Counted from the stretch's first letter, positions 16,786 to 25,244 are shown. The stretch is 64,000 bases of DNA from Planctomonas sp. JC2975 (GCF_012985205.1 NZ_JABEKS010000003.1:186001-250000); one strand, 5' to 3'. Notes: generated by a model from the sequence alone, not told the origin. Program-made: numbers and translations.

Positions 16786-17073
16786 ATGCTCACCCTCACC
16801 GAAAACGCAAGCACCATCGTGAAGACGCTGACCGCGCAAGCCGTCGACTCGCCCGAAGCCGGACTGCGCATCAGCGGTTCCGAGACGGGCGACACGTCGT
16901 TCGCCGTGACAGTGACACCCGCTCCGGATGCTCACGACCAAGTCATCACAGACGGGGACGCCCGGGTCTTCGTCGAGGAGACCGCGTCCCAGGCGCTCAA
17001 CGACAAGGTCCTGGACGCCGAGCTCGACGAGCAGGGCGCGGTGCACTTCCAGCTGGGCCTGCAGCCGCAGTAG
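16786..17073 (+). CDS. HesB/A-type iron-sulfur carrier-like protein lacking cysteines
   Basis: 95 residues beginning MLTLTENASTIVKTL, with the A-type fold pattern (helix, GLRISG strand, VFVEETASQALNDKVLDAEL). Start ATG 16786 has AAGGAG 5 nt upstream. True A-type carriers bind clusters through three conserved cysteines near the middle and C-terminus; this protein contains no cysteine at all, so it cannot be a canonical Fe-S carrier. Cys-free relatives are known in actinobacteria with unknown role. Followed by a strong terminator hairpin. Confidence 0.82.
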   Translation: MLTLTENASTIVKTLTAQAVDSPEAGLRISGSETGDTSFAVTVTPAPDAHDQVITDGDARVFVEETASQALNDKVLDAELDEQGAVHFQLGLQPQ

Positions 17074-17133
17074 GGGTGCGGCATCCTCAGCCCGGGTTCA
17101 GTCACCCGTCACCCTGCGGATGCACACGGATGA

Positions 17134-17163
17134 AGAGGGCCCCCGCCACGGCGGGGGTCCTCT
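17134..17163. terminator. Bidirectional GC-rich hairpin
   Basis: AGAGGGCCCCCGCC (17134-17147) pairs with GGCGGGGGTCCTCT (17150-17163), one mismatch, between convergent genes. Confidence 0.85.
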
Positions 17164-17184
17164 GCGTGTCGTCGACCCGCCGAC

Positions 17185-17934
17185 TCAGACGGATTCCAGC
17201 GTTCCGACCTTCGGAACGGCCGACGCACTGCGGACGCGCCGCCTGATCGCAACGAGATCGAAGACGTGCAGGGCGATGGCCAGTGGAACGGCCGTGGTCG
17301 GGATCAACACCAGCGGCAGCTGCGTCAGCTCGGCACTCGACGGCACGACGGGGATCACCTGAGTCGCCGCACTGAGCCCGGTGAGCGCACCCAAGGCGAG
17401 CGCGACGACGAGGTCGAGGAGGCCGAAGACGTTGAACCAGACAGCTCTTCGGTAGCGGCCGCGCTCGACCGCCCGCATCACGAAGGGCGCGGCGATGCCT
17501 ACCGCGATGTCACCCAACCCGGCCGGCAGGGCGAACAGCCACGGCAGTCGGCCGATGAGCATCGCGAGCACGAAGATGATCCCGGCTACCCGCAGCACCT
17601 GCGGAGCGATGAGAGCGGATGCCGCATCCGGCGCACGCAGAGCGCTTGCCACTGCAGAAACGCGGGACCAGAGCAGCACGACGAGCAGCCAGACCGTCAC
17701 CGCTGCCGGCATGAGCAGCGTCATCCGCGAGAGCACCCCCGAAGCGGATGCCCACCAGAGCACAGACATCCAGGCCAAGGCGACGAGTGCCGAGACCACG
17801 ACGGTGGTCGTCGCCGACCGGCGACTCGTGCCGGCCGCCCGCGCGCGCCGATAGACGATCCGGAGGGTGACCGCGGGGATCCCGAGCACGGGCACCGCCA
17901 CGAGCACGAAGAAGAACCAGGGCATCGTGGTCAC
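17185..17934 (-). CDS. Hypothetical integral membrane protein, likely TetR-regulated
   Basis: 249 residues, six or seven hydrophobic segments beginning directly at the N-terminus (PWFFFVLVAVPVLGI). A polar GDIAVGIAAPFVMRAVERGR loop lies around residue 140. No family motif recognised; no catalytic residues obvious. The start is GTG 17934 (alternative ATG three codons later). It is divergent from a TetR-family gene, with a perfect inverted repeat between them, so it is probably the repressor's target. Confidence 0.8.
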   Translation of the reverse strand: MTTMPWFFFVLVAVPVLGIPAVTLRIVYRRARAAGTSRRSATTTVVVSALVALAWMSVLWWASASGVLSRMTLLMPAAVTVWLLVVLLWSRVSAVASALRAPDAASALIAPQVLRVAGIIFVLAMLIGRLPWLFALPAGLGDIAVGIAAPFVMRAVERGRYRRAVWFNVFGLLDLVVALALGALTGLSAATQVIPVVPSSAELTQLPLVLIPTTAVPLAIALHVFDLVAIRRRVRSASAVPKVGTLESV

Positions 17935-17964
17935 GATCCGCCCCGTTCTCGAACTGGAATGACG

Positions 17965-17987
17965 TTATCGAACATAGTGTTCGATAA
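17965..17987. promoter_or_regulatory. Perfect TetR-type operator palindrome
   Basis: TTATCGAACA (17965-17974), 3-bp gap, TGTTCGATAA (17978-17987): perfect 10-bp arms in the 158-bp intergenic region between the membrane gene and the TetR gene. Confidence 0.85.
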
Positions 17988-18092
17988 TTGTTCGAGGCGT
18001 TCGGCGCCGCCAGAGGCAAAACGACCCAATCGTCGGCTTGTGAACAGAAGCGGCGAATCCGTTCGGAATCCGCGCCGACGAAGGAGCTCGTC

Positions 18093-18713
18093 ATGTCGAC
18101 CACGTTCGAGGATCGTCGGGTGCGTCGGTCGAAGACCCTGATCATCGGAGCCTTCGCCGACCTCGTGCTCGAGAAGGACTACGCCCGCGTGACGGTGCAG
18201 GACATCATCGATCGGGCCGACGTCGGCCGCTCGACCTTCTACGCGCACTTCCGCGACAAGGAGGCCGTGCTGCGCGCCTGCTTCGACGAGGTGGAAGCGG
18301 AGCTGGCGACCATCGGAGGCACCCCGGCGGACGGCACGGCGGATGCCGAGCCCCATGACCCGTCCGCCGCCCCGCGTGCCGTCGGCGAAGGAGCGAGCAG
18401 CGCGGCCCGAGTGCTGATGGATCACGCGTGGGAGCACCGGCAGGTCTATCGGGCGATCTGCGCGAGCTCGGCCAGCGGCATCGTGCAGCGCCATCTGCGA
18501 CGCCTGCTGCTCCCCGGCCTCCGCGGGCTTCCGGGGCCCGCAGCGCGCACGACGGATGCCGCGATCACCCGCGAGTTCTACGTGAGCGCCCTGATCGGCG
18601 TGCTCATCTGGTGGGTGACGACCGATTTCCACGCGCTCCCGAGCGAGGTCGCGGACGACTTCCAACGGCTCGCAGCAGGCGGGATTCCAGGGATGGGCGG
18701 GTCGGCCGCGTAG
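18093..18713 (+). CDS. TetR-family transcriptional repressor
   Basis: 206 residues. N-terminal HTH: IIGAFADLVLEKDYARVTVQ then DIIDRADVGRSTFYAHFRDK (about residues 15-55), the classic TetR signature. The C-terminal ligand domain has an extended Ala/Pro-rich insert (about residues 75-105) and ends with a helix ALIGVLIWWVTTDF. Start ATG 18093 has AAGGAG 6 nt upstream. The perfect palindrome at 17965-17987 is its likely operator, controlling the divergent membrane gene and itself. The product ends 10 bp from the stop of the convergent hydrolase. Confidence 0.93.
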   Translation: MSTTFEDRRVRRSKTLIIGAFADLVLEKDYARVTVQDIIDRADVGRSTFYAHFRDKEAVLRACFDEVEAELATIGGTPADGTADAEPHDPSAAPRAVGEGASSAARVLMDHAWEHRQVYRAICASSASGIVQRHLRRLLLPGLRGLPGPAARTTDAAITREFYVSALIGVLIWWVTTDFHALPSEVADDFQRLAAGGIPGMGGSAA

Positions 18714-18723
18714 GGCGCGGGCA

Positions 18724-19413
18724 TCAGATCCGACCGTCCGGATCGAGCAGAGCAGCGACCGCATGCGGGTCCTCGCGCATCGCGTTGTGCCCTGTCGGAA
18801 GATCGTGCACGTGCCAGGCGGGGTCGGTCAGGAGCCGGGCGCGCAGTCCGGCGAAGGGCGTCCCCTCTTCCCACCCCGAGCAGTAGATGAAGTCGCGTCG
18901 CGGAACGCGATCCACGTCCCCGCCGAGGCGGATCGTCTGCAGGAGCGACGCGAGAGGGTGCGGGCGGCGGCGAGGATCACCGCCGTTCGGCTGGCGGAAC
19001 GGCGGGCGAACCGCGTAGCCGGTGTCCGCCGCACCCGCCGCGAACGCATGCCGGTAGGCATCCGTCGTCAAGGTCCAGCACGAGTCGCCGTCACGCGGTA
19101 CGTAGGCGTCGAGGTGCACCAGTCGCGAGACGCGGCCGGCTGCACGGTCCGCCGCGGCCGCAATGACCATACCGCCGTAGCTGTGGCCGACGAGGGTCGC
19201 GTCGGCGATGCGTTCGCGGTCGAGAAGCCGCAGCACGTCGTTCGCGTGCGTCTCGAGGTTCGTGCTCGCGAGTTCGGCTGCATCGTCGTCGGGCCGCAGC
19301 CCTGTCAAGGTCAGGGCATGAACGGTGTGTCCAGCACCTTCGAGAAGAGGGATGACCCCCTCGAATGCCCAGGAACCGTGCCACGCGCCCGGCACGAGAA
19401 CGAATGTCGCCAT
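18724..19413 (-). CDS. Alpha/beta hydrolase (salicylate-esterase/hydroxynitrile-lyase-like)
   Basis: 229 residues. N-terminus ATFVLVPGAWHGSWAFEGV is typical of the methylesterase/hydroxynitrile-lyase branch. Nucleophile Ser in GHSYGGM (about residue 77), acid Asp near HLDAYVPRDGDS (about residue 102), and His in LPTGHNAMREDP (about residue 208). Cytosolic, no signal. It is divergent from an AraC regulator with an 86-bp gap, so the regulator may control it. Substrate unknown. Confidence 0.88.
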   Translation of the reverse strand: MATFVLVPGAWHGSWAFEGVIPLLEGAGHTVHALTLTGLRPDDDAAELASTNLETHANDVLRLLDRERIADATLVGHSYGGMVIAAAADRAAGRVSRLVHLDAYVPRDGDSCWTLTTDAYRHAFAAGAADTGYAVRPPFRQPNGGDPRRRPHPLASLLQTIRLGGDVDRVPRRDFIYCSGWEEGTPFAGLRARLLTDPAWHVHDLPTGHNAMREDPHAVAALLDPDGRI

Positions 19414-19499
19414 CAGGTGTCTCCTTCGCAGATCGGGATGCCCTACCCCTCGATCCCAGCGCTTCCACCAATGTCGTGCTACCGCTAGATTGCCTCTTG

Positions 19500-20291
19500 A
19501 TGCCTCTTTCCAGCCAAGGTCAATCCGGCGCCGTGAAGTCGCAGGTGTGGCCCTCCGGTGGACGGCATCTGTGGCGCTCGGGCGGCGTCAGCTCCGTGCA
19601 GACGCACGACCACGGACATCTCGTCTATGCCGCGACCGGCGTTCTCACCGTTCACACGAGCGAAGGCACCTCTGTCGTACCGGCCAACAGGATCGCCTGG
19701 ACACCCGCGGGCCGCGCGCACCAGCACCGCGCGCACGGCTACACGGACATGCGGATCGTCTTCGTTCCGCTGTCGTTGGCCGCACGCATCCTTCGGCGCC
19801 CCGCCGTCTTCTTGGCCACAGACCTCGCTCGCGAGGTCGTTCTGGCACTCACGGGACCGAACGGCGACGACCCGCCCGCCTACAGCGCCTCGGCACAAGC
19901 CCGACTTCGCCGCGTTCTCGTCGACGAGCTCCGAGAAGCTCAGGAGCAGCCCCTGTATCTGCCGGTGCCCCGCGACGATCGGTTGCAGGCACTCGCTCGG
20001 ATACTGGACGAGCGACCGGGCGACAACGCGTCCATGGCCGAGCTCGGCGCCGAGGTCGGCGCCAGCTCACGCACCCTCAGCCGTCTGCTGAGCAACGAAC
20101 TCGGCATGACCTTCTACCAGTGGCGCACCCAGCTGCGCATCTACCATGCGCTCGTTCTCCTCTCCGAGGGCAACGACGTCACCCAGACTGCCCACGACTG
20201 CGGATGGTCCAACCCGAGCGCCTTCATCACAGCATTCGCGGACGTGATGGGGACGACGCCGGGGCAGTATCTGGGCAGCCGACCGCGATAG
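19500..20291 (+). CDS. AraC-family transcriptional regulator
   Basis: 263 residues. N-terminal cupin sensor (HDHGHLVYAATGVLTV about residues 33-50; IAWTPAGRAHQHRAHG about 62-77) and C-terminal double HTH: MAELGAEVGASSRTLSRLL (about residues 180-198) and the AraC signature around DVTQTAHDCGWSNPSAFI then FADVMGTTPGQYLGSR. Start ATG 19500 is chosen because the cupin fold begins shortly after. Probably activates the divergent alpha/beta hydrolase. A hairpin follows on the opposite strand that terminates the tRNA. Confidence 0.92.
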   Translation: MPLSSQGQSGAVKSQVWPSGGRHLWRSGGVSSVQTHDHGHLVYAATGVLTVHTSEGTSVVPANRIAWTPAGRAHQHRAHGYTDMRIVFVPLSLAARILRRPAVFLATDLAREVVLALTGPNGDDPPAYSASAQARLRRVLVDELREAQEQPLYLPVPRDDRLQALARILDERPGDNASMAELGAEVGASSRTLSRLLSNELGMTFYQWRTQLRIYHALVLLSEGNDVTQTAHDCGWSNPSAFITAFADVMGTTPGQYLGSRPR

Positions 20292-20321
20292 CGATCCGGT
20301 CCGTACCGGCCAGCGCCCGGA

Positions 20322-20352
20322 GAAACGAAAACGGCCCGCTTTCGCGAGCCGT
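20322..20352 (-). terminator. Terminator downstream of tRNA-Arg
   Basis: On the minus strand ACGGCTCGC, short loop, GCGGGCCGT followed by TTTCGTTTCT, a stem with a T-rich tail. Confidence 0.75.
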
Positions 20353-20374
20353 TCTCTTACTGTCTCAACCAGTG

Positions 20375-20447
20375 TGCGCCATGAGGGATTCGAACCCCCA
20401 ACCTTCTGATCCGTAGTCAGATGCTCTATCCGTTGAGCTAATGGCGC
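20375..20447 (-). tRNA. tRNA-Arg (anticodon ACG)
   Basis: 73-nt cloverleaf. Acceptor arms GCGCCAT/ATGGCGC with discriminator A, D arm GCTC..GAGC, anticodon stem TCTGA/TCAGA around CTACGGA (anticodon ACG), and T arm GGGGG-TTCGAAT-CCCTC (one G-T pair). CCA is not encoded. The A34 is expected to be edited to inosine, reading CGU, CGC and CGA. Confidence 0.95.
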
Positions 20448-20607
20448 CTGGGGTGTTGTTCCGGAGCCTGGGGCTCGCTGATCAACCTGACGACTATATC
20501 AGGCCGGGACACGCTCCCCGAAATCGGGCAGGTTGGGCACTGGCTGGCTGTTTCGACGGACTCACCCAGTGGGGCCGGCGCGGCTCGATCAGTGGGGCGG
20601 ATTCGGC

Positions 20608-21072
20608 TCAACCAGCCGCAGAGGCGAGGGCGACCCGGATGCGAGAGGCCACGGCATCCGCTTCATCGGGGGACGCGTAGGCGTGCCGCGGGCCGAGCCA
20701 GAAGCGCAGGCCGTCGCCGCGGGAGCGCGGGATGACGTGCAGGTGCAGGTGCGGCACGGACTGCGAGACGACGTTGTTCACGATGAGGAGGGAGCCGTCG
20801 GCGTCCATCGCGGATTCGACGGCGCGCTCCAGTGCCTGGGACGTGCGCACCCAGGCATCCGCGAGGTCGATCGGCAACTCGTCGTACGTCTGCACGTGCC
20901 GTGTCGGCACCATCAGCACGTGCCCGGCGAACACCGGGTGAGCGTCGAGGAAGGCCACGAAGTCGTCGCTGCGGAACACTTCGTTGGCGGAGGCGTCTCC
21001 CGCGACGATCGCGCAGAACGCGCACGTCTTCGTGGACCCGCGTTCCGTAAAGGCGGCTCGTGACTCCGCCAT
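20608..21072 (-). CDS. HIT-family nucleotide hydrolase/transferase
   Basis: 154 residues. Zinc-type N-terminal pair CAFCAIVAGDA (about residues 17-27), FLDAHPVFAGHVLMVPTRHV (about 41-60), and the histidine triad PHLHLHVIPR (about residues 107-116) that binds and cleaves nucleoside phosphoramidate or dinucleotide substrates. Cytosolic. It begins 3 nt after the stop of the dienelactone-hydrolase gene, so the two are co-transcribed; no clear functional link. Confidence 0.93.
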   Translation of the reverse strand: MAESRAAFTERGSTKTCAFCAIVAGDASANEVFRSDDFVAFLDAHPVFAGHVLMVPTRHVQTYDELPIDLADAWVRTSQALERAVESAMDADGSLLIVNNVVSQSVPHLHLHVIPRSRGDGLRFWLGPRHAYASPDEADAVASRIRVALASAAG

Positions 21073-21075
21073 GAG

Positions 21076-21834
21076 CTACGCGAGCACCTCGTCGAAGAAG
21101 TCGAGCTGCGCGCGCCAGCTGCGAGCATCCGCAACGGGACGGAAACGGTCGCCCGGCACCGTGAAGGCGTGCGGTGCCCCGCTGTACGTGTTCACCTGCC
21201 AGTCGATGCTCGGAACCGAGCGCAGCTCGTCTTGGAACGCTGACACGTCGGAATCCGGCGCCGACGGGTCGGCGCCACCGTTCAGGATGAGCACCTTGCC
21301 GCGGATGGCGGCCGCATCGCTCGGATCATGCGTGAGCAGCCTGCCGTGGAACGAGACGACGCCCCGGATGTCCGCCCCGGTTCGCGCGAACTCGAGGGCC
21401 GCTGTGCCGCCGAAGCAGTATCCGATGACGACGATGCGCGAGTCATCCACCTGCGGGAGCTCAGCGAGCGTTTCGTACGCTGCCTGCACACGGGCGCGCA
21501 TGAGGCCGAGGTCTCGGTAGAAGGCGCCCACGACGGAGGGCGCCTCGTCCGATGTCGGTCGCACGCCGGCGCCGTACACGTCGGCGACGAAGGCGACGTA
21601 TCCGAGGCGCGCCAGCATCTGGGCGCGCAGCTCGGCATTGGGTCCGACGCCGAGCCAGTCGGGCACGATGAGGATGCCGGGCAGCGGCTCGTCGGCGGCC
21701 GCGTCGTGTGCGACGTATCCCTCGAGCTCCGTGCCGTCGTGGCCGTACGTGATGGGGGACGCCTCGAGACGTGCGCCATCCGGAATCGGGATCCGGGCGA
21801 GCAGTTCCTCATGGGTGGCTGGCAGGTCGGTCAT
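21076..21834 (-). CDS. Dienelactone hydrolase family protein
   Basis: 252 residues, alpha/beta hydrolase with a cysteine nucleophile: GYCFGGTAALE (about residues 139-149), Asp in LNGGADPSAP (about residue 188), His in SGAPHAFTVPG (about residue 222). ILIVPDWLGVGPN near residue 55 is typical. Cytoplasmic; may hydrolyse dienelactones or other small esters. Upstream of the HIT gene in a two-gene operon. Confidence 0.92.
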   Translation of the reverse strand: MTDLPATHEELLARIPIPDGARLEASPITYGHDGTELEGYVAHDAAADEPLPGILIVPDWLGVGPNAELRAQMLARLGYVAFVADVYGAGVRPTSDEAPSVVGAFYRDLGLMRARVQAAYETLAELPQVDDSRIVVIGYCFGGTAALEFARTGADIRGVVSFHGRLLTHDPSDAAAIRGKVLILNGGADPSAPDSDVSAFQDELRSVPSIDWQVNTYSGAPHAFTVPGDRFRPVADARSWRAQLDFFDEVLA

Positions 21835-22027
21835 CGGCGACTCCTCCGGTCTGGTTCGGGCTCGACGCTCACGTTACGCCGGGCGCGCGGGCGCGGTCCG
21901 TGCTTGGACAAAAGGGATGCGCATCGAGCCGCGCTCTGTCGCATCGCGTCGACAGCACCGTGCCGTTCCGTGCCGGGCCTGTGCCGCTGTGCAAGCCGGG
22001 GTGCGGCATCCGTCCTACCCTGAACGC

Positions 22028-22321
22028 ATGGCCGAGGAATACGCGCACGAACCGGATGCCCATCGCTACACCCTCCGGGCCGACGGCCAGATCGCCAGCG
22101 TCGTCGAGTACAGCGTGCTCGGCGACGCCATGTCGATGACCCGCACCTTCACGAATCCGAATCAGCGGGGCAAGGGTCTCGCGGCCAAGATCGTCGAGTT
22201 CGCGGTGGACGACGTGGAGAAGAACACGGACCTGCACGTGGTTCCGATGTGCTGGTACGTGGCCAAGTGGTTCGACGAGCACCCGGAGCGTGCCGACCTG
22301 TTGAAGGCTCGCACGGCGTAG
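22028..22321 (+). CDS. Small GNAT-like N-acetyltransferase (NATD1/YjdJ type)
   Basis: 97 residues. The acetyl-CoA loop is RTFTNPNQRGKGLAAKIVEF (about residues 38-57), matching the Q/R-x-x-G-x-G/A pyrophosphate-binding motif of the short GNAT family, followed by CWYVAKWFDEHPE (about residue 75). Such mini-GNATs have unknown acceptors. The ATG at 22028 lacks a strong ribosome-binding site. Ends 9 bp before the VOC gene, so they probably share a transcript. Confidence 0.88.
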   Translation: MAEEYAHEPDAHRYTLRADGQIASVVEYSVLGDAMSMTRTFTNPNQRGKGLAAKIVEFAVDDVEKNTDLHVVPMCWYVAKWFDEHPERADLLKARTA

Positions 22322-22330
22322 CCTCGCGGA

Positions 22331-22705
22331 ATGGCCATCTCGCAGATCCTGCTGTTCTCCGTGCCCGTTTCGGATCCGGATCGCGCCCGCGATTTCTATG
22401 TCGACACCCTCGGATTCACGCTCGTCGCCGACACGATGATGGGCGAGGACCAGCGCTGGATCCAGGTGGTTCCGCCGGGTGCTGCCACGTCGATAACCCT
22501 CGTCACGTGGTTCGAGACGATGCAGTCCGGATCGCTGCGCGGCCTGGTGCTCGAGACGGATGACCTCGAGGACGACATCCACCGCCTCACCAAGCTGGGC
22601 GTGGCGTTCGACTCCGGGGTGGAGCCCGCGCCGTGGGGTCAGTACGCGCAGTTCACGGATCCGGACGGCAACGGAATCATCCTGCAGCAGTCCACGCCGC
22701 GCTGA
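22331..22705 (+). CDS. VOC (glyoxalase/bleomycin-resistance fold) family protein
   Basis: 124 residues. VOC repeat features: QILLFSVPVSDPDRARDFYV (residues 4-23), TLGFTLVADT, and the second half with LVLETDDLEDDIHRL and the C-terminal FTDPDGNGIILQQS (about residues 108-121), whose Glu-equivalent is replaced by Gln. Metal-dependent isomerase or dioxygenase of unknown substrate. The 3' end overlaps the 3' end of the convergent rhomboid-like gene by 29 bp. Confidence 0.9.
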   Translation: MAISQILLFSVPVSDPDRARDFYVDTLGFTLVADTMMGEDQRWIQVVPPGAATSITLVTWFETMQSGSLRGLVLETDDLEDDIHRLTKLGVAFDSGVEPAPWGQYAQFTDPDGNGIILQQSTPR

Positions 22706-23354
22706 TCCGGCCTGCCGCGAGGGCAGTTCCTCCGCCGAGGACGAGTCCCAGCAGCATGGCGACCCCGTGGGCATCCCACGACGCCACCAGAACAATCGCG
22801 ACGACCACCGAGACTCCCGCGTAGACGCGCACGAGCACGGTCGATCTCGGTGACGGGCGCGCGGCATCCCTGGCACCGATCAGCAGCGCCAGGGCGAACA
22901 CGCTGAACATGAGGCCATCGTTGGCGAACGAGCTGCCGCCACCGGGCCGGCTCCAGGCGACGGCGAGCAGATTCAGCACGATCGACGGCGCCAGGTACAG
23001 CGCGATCGCGATCCACGGACCCCAGATCCAGGTGCCGAAGGTGAGGGCGACAGCGACGACGAGCAGGTTGAAGACAGCGGCGACCTCGCCGCCGTCCTGG
23101 GCGACTAGCGCCGTGAGGATGCGCCACCACTGACCATCCGCGATAGTGGCGTGCGGGTCGCGGGCGAGGGCATCCGTGATGGCTGGAAAGACGGGCTGCA
23201 GCAAGGACGGCACCCCGATCACGACGACGAACACGACCGCAGGCCACGGCATGGGACGGGCGAGGGGCAGCATTCGGATGCCGACGTTCACGAACATCGC
23301 GATCACCACCAGGTGCCCGACGATGCTGACGAGGCTCTCGCCCGACGTGTCCAC
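22677..23354 (-). CDS. Rhomboid-like membrane protein with degenerate catalytic motif
   Basis: 225 residues with six predicted membrane helices. The rhomboid pattern is visible: GQWWRILTALVAQDGG (about residues 66-81), VFNLLVVAVALTFGTWIWG (Asn in helix 2), a GPWIAIALYL helix, and a last helix DAHGVAMLLGLVLGGG with the His. The nucleophile motif GxSG is not intact; the equivalent stretch reads GGGSSFANDG. It may be an inactive rhomboid or use a shifted Ser. Start is uncertain: GTG 23354 chosen, no strong ribosome-binding site. Confidence 0.7.
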   Translation of the reverse strand: MDTSGESLVSIVGHLVVIAMFVNVGIRMLPLARPMPWPAVVFVVVIGVPSLLQPVFPAITDALARDPHATIADGQWWRILTALVAQDGGEVAAVFNLLVVAVALTFGTWIWGPWIAIALYLAPSIVLNLLAVAWSRPGGGSSFANDGLMFSVFALALLIGARDAARPSPRSTVLVRVYAGVSVVVAIVLVASWDAHGVAMLLGLVLGGGTALAAGRISAAWTAAG

Positions 23355-23513
23355 GGAATCGAGGATGCCCGCCGCCGACGGTGAAGGGCAAGCGCCGGCC
23401 GGTCTCCCGCGGGCGAGTGCTCGTTGCCGGGTGGCGCGGCCCTCACCGCGGATCCCTCCAGGAACCACGCGGTTATCCTCGAATCGGCAGTCGTTGCACG
23501 AAGGAGTCCACCC

Positions 23514-24698
23514 ATGCCGACCACTTCCGGGCGTTCCGCTCTCATCGCCGGGTACGCCCGCACCCCGTTCGTCCGCTTCAACGGAAGCTTCGCTTCGATC
23601 CCCGCGCCCGCGCTCGGCGGACACGCCATCGCCGCAGCCCTGCGGCGCGCCGGCATCGCCCCCGAGCGCGTCGACATCGTGCAGGGCGGGCAGGTGGTGC
23701 AGGCAGGGGCCGGGCAGAACCCGGCACGGCAGGCTGCGGTGGCCGCCGGCGTCCCGCTCACCGTTCCCGCGATCACGTTGAACGCCGTGTGCCTCTCCGG
23801 GACCCTGGCTGTTGCGCACGCAGCACGGCTCATCGAGCATGGCGAGGCCGACATCGTCGTGGCCGTCGGTCAGGAGTCGATGTCGCTAGCACCGCATGCC
23901 TGGGTCGGATCCCGCGCCGGCCAGAAGTACGGGGCGATCGAGTTCATCGACACTCTCGAGCACGACGGCCTTTCCGACGCTTTCGAGCACATCTCGATGG
24001 GCGCCTCCACGGAGCAGTACAGCGAGGCGCTCGGCATCAGCCGCGAGGAGCAGGACGCCTTCGCGGCAGGATCCCACCAGCGTCTCGCCTCATCCGTCGA
24101 CTTCCTCGCCGGTGAGATCGAGCCCTATGAGATCGCCTCCCGCAAGGGCTCGACGACCTACTCGGTCGACGACGGATTGCGCGCAGACACGACCGCCGAA
24201 TCGCTCGCCTCCCTTCGCCCCGCGTTCGCCGGAAACGGCACGATCACGGCGGGCAACTCGTCGCAGATCACGGATGGCGCCGCCGCGCTCGTGCTCGTCG
24301 GCGACGACGTCGACCTCTCGGTCGCGCCGCTGGCGCGGGTCGTGTCGCAGGGATTCGTCGCCGGTCCGGACACGTCGCTGCACGCCCAGCCCTCGAACGC
24401 CATCGAAGCGGCGCTGAAAGCCGCTGGACTTCAGGTATCCGCTCTGGCCGGCGTGGAGATCAACGAGGCGTTCGCCGCAGTGGCCGTGCACTCGACGCGG
24501 CAGCTGGGCGTGGATCCGGCCATCGTGAACGCGCACGGCGGGGCGATCGCGATGGGACATCCGATCGGGGCGTCCGGCGCGCGCATCGTCGGCCACCTGG
24601 CGCGACGGCTGCAGGCTGCCGGATCCGGGAGCTATGGTGCGGTCGGCATCTGCGGCGGCGGCGGGCAGGGCGCATCCGTCGTGCTGCAGGCGGTGTAG
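23514..24698 (+). CDS. Thiolase (acetyl-CoA C-acetyltransferase)
   Basis: 394 residues, normal thiolase length. Acyl-accepting Cys in NAVCLSGTLAVAHAA (about residue 91), the EINEAFAAVAVH block (about residues 320-331), HGGAIAMGHPIGASGARI (about residues 343-360, catalytic His) and the C-terminal CGGGGQGASVVL with the second Cys. Condenses or cleaves acyl-CoA in the cytosol. ATG 23514 is supported by AAGGAG at 23501. Monocistronic in appearance; no other beta-oxidation genes nearby. Confidence 0.95.
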   Translation: MPTTSGRSALIAGYARTPFVRFNGSFASIPAPALGGHAIAAALRRAGIAPERVDIVQGGQVVQAGAGQNPARQAAVAAGVPLTVPAITLNAVCLSGTLAVAHAARLIEHGEADIVVAVGQESMSLAPHAWVGSRAGQKYGAIEFIDTLEHDGLSDAFEHISMGASTEQYSEALGISREEQDAFAAGSHQRLASSVDFLAGEIEPYEIASRKGSTTYSVDDGLRADTTAESLASLRPAFAGNGTITAGNSSQITDGAAALVLVGDDVDLSVAPLARVVSQGFVAGPDTSLHAQPSNAIEAALKAAGLQVSALAGVEINEAFAAVAVHSTRQLGVDPAIVNAHGGAIAMGHPIGASGARIVGHLARRLQAAGSGSYGAVGICGGGGQGASVVLQAV

Positions 24699-24803
24699 CG
24701 AGGTCACCGGCGAGGCTGCGCGGTCACGTCCTATGCGCGACGCGCCGGAACCGGCGGGACCCCCAGCCTGGACCAGCGCTGGCCGCGCCTGACCAGCGGG
24801 GAC

Positions 24804-25109
24804 TCAGAGGGTTCCGTGTGCCGCCCAGAGTTGGGCGGCACGGTCGGCGGCGTCCGCGATGAGCTGATGGAGCTCCGGCCGCTCTGGCACGCGGAACGAC
24901 ACGTAGGCGCCGCGTCCGCCGGCGACCGGACGCCCGTACGCCTTCGCCGCGAGACTGCCGTCGGGCAGAAGCCGCACGGTGATGCTCTCCAGCTCGAACT
25001 CCTCGTCGCGGCGCGTGTCCCGCCAGCGGAGCTCCTCCGGGACGACCACGTTGATCGCGAGCGCTCCGACCTGAGGGGTGTCCCCGGCTTCCGCATCCGT
25101 TCCCGTCAT
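24804..25109 (-). CDS. Hypothetical protein, about 101 residues
   Basis: Small cytosolic protein beginning MTGTDAEAGDTPQVGALAIN. The middle (EEFELESITVRLLPDGSLAAK) looks like beta strands and the C-terminus (ELHQLIADAADRAAQLWAAH) an amphipathic helix. No family recognised. ATG 25109 was chosen; an in-frame ATG at 25199 would add 30 Arg/Leu-rich residues that look like noncoding translation. Confidence 0.65.
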   Translation of the reverse strand: MTGTDAEAGDTPQVGALAINVVVPEELRWRDTRRDEEFELESITVRLLPDGSLAAKAYGRPVAGGRGAYVSFRVPERPELHQLIADAADRAAQLWAAHGTL

Positions 25110-25244
25110 GTCCTCATCGTGCCGCAGCAGCAGAGGCACCGACAGGACATCCAGTCGGAACCGTGCCAGTCGGGCGTGTTCTCGGCGGGAGTGCGCCATC
25201 CGTCATGTCGACGGATGGGTGGCGTCGGGGTCCGGCCGGATCCG

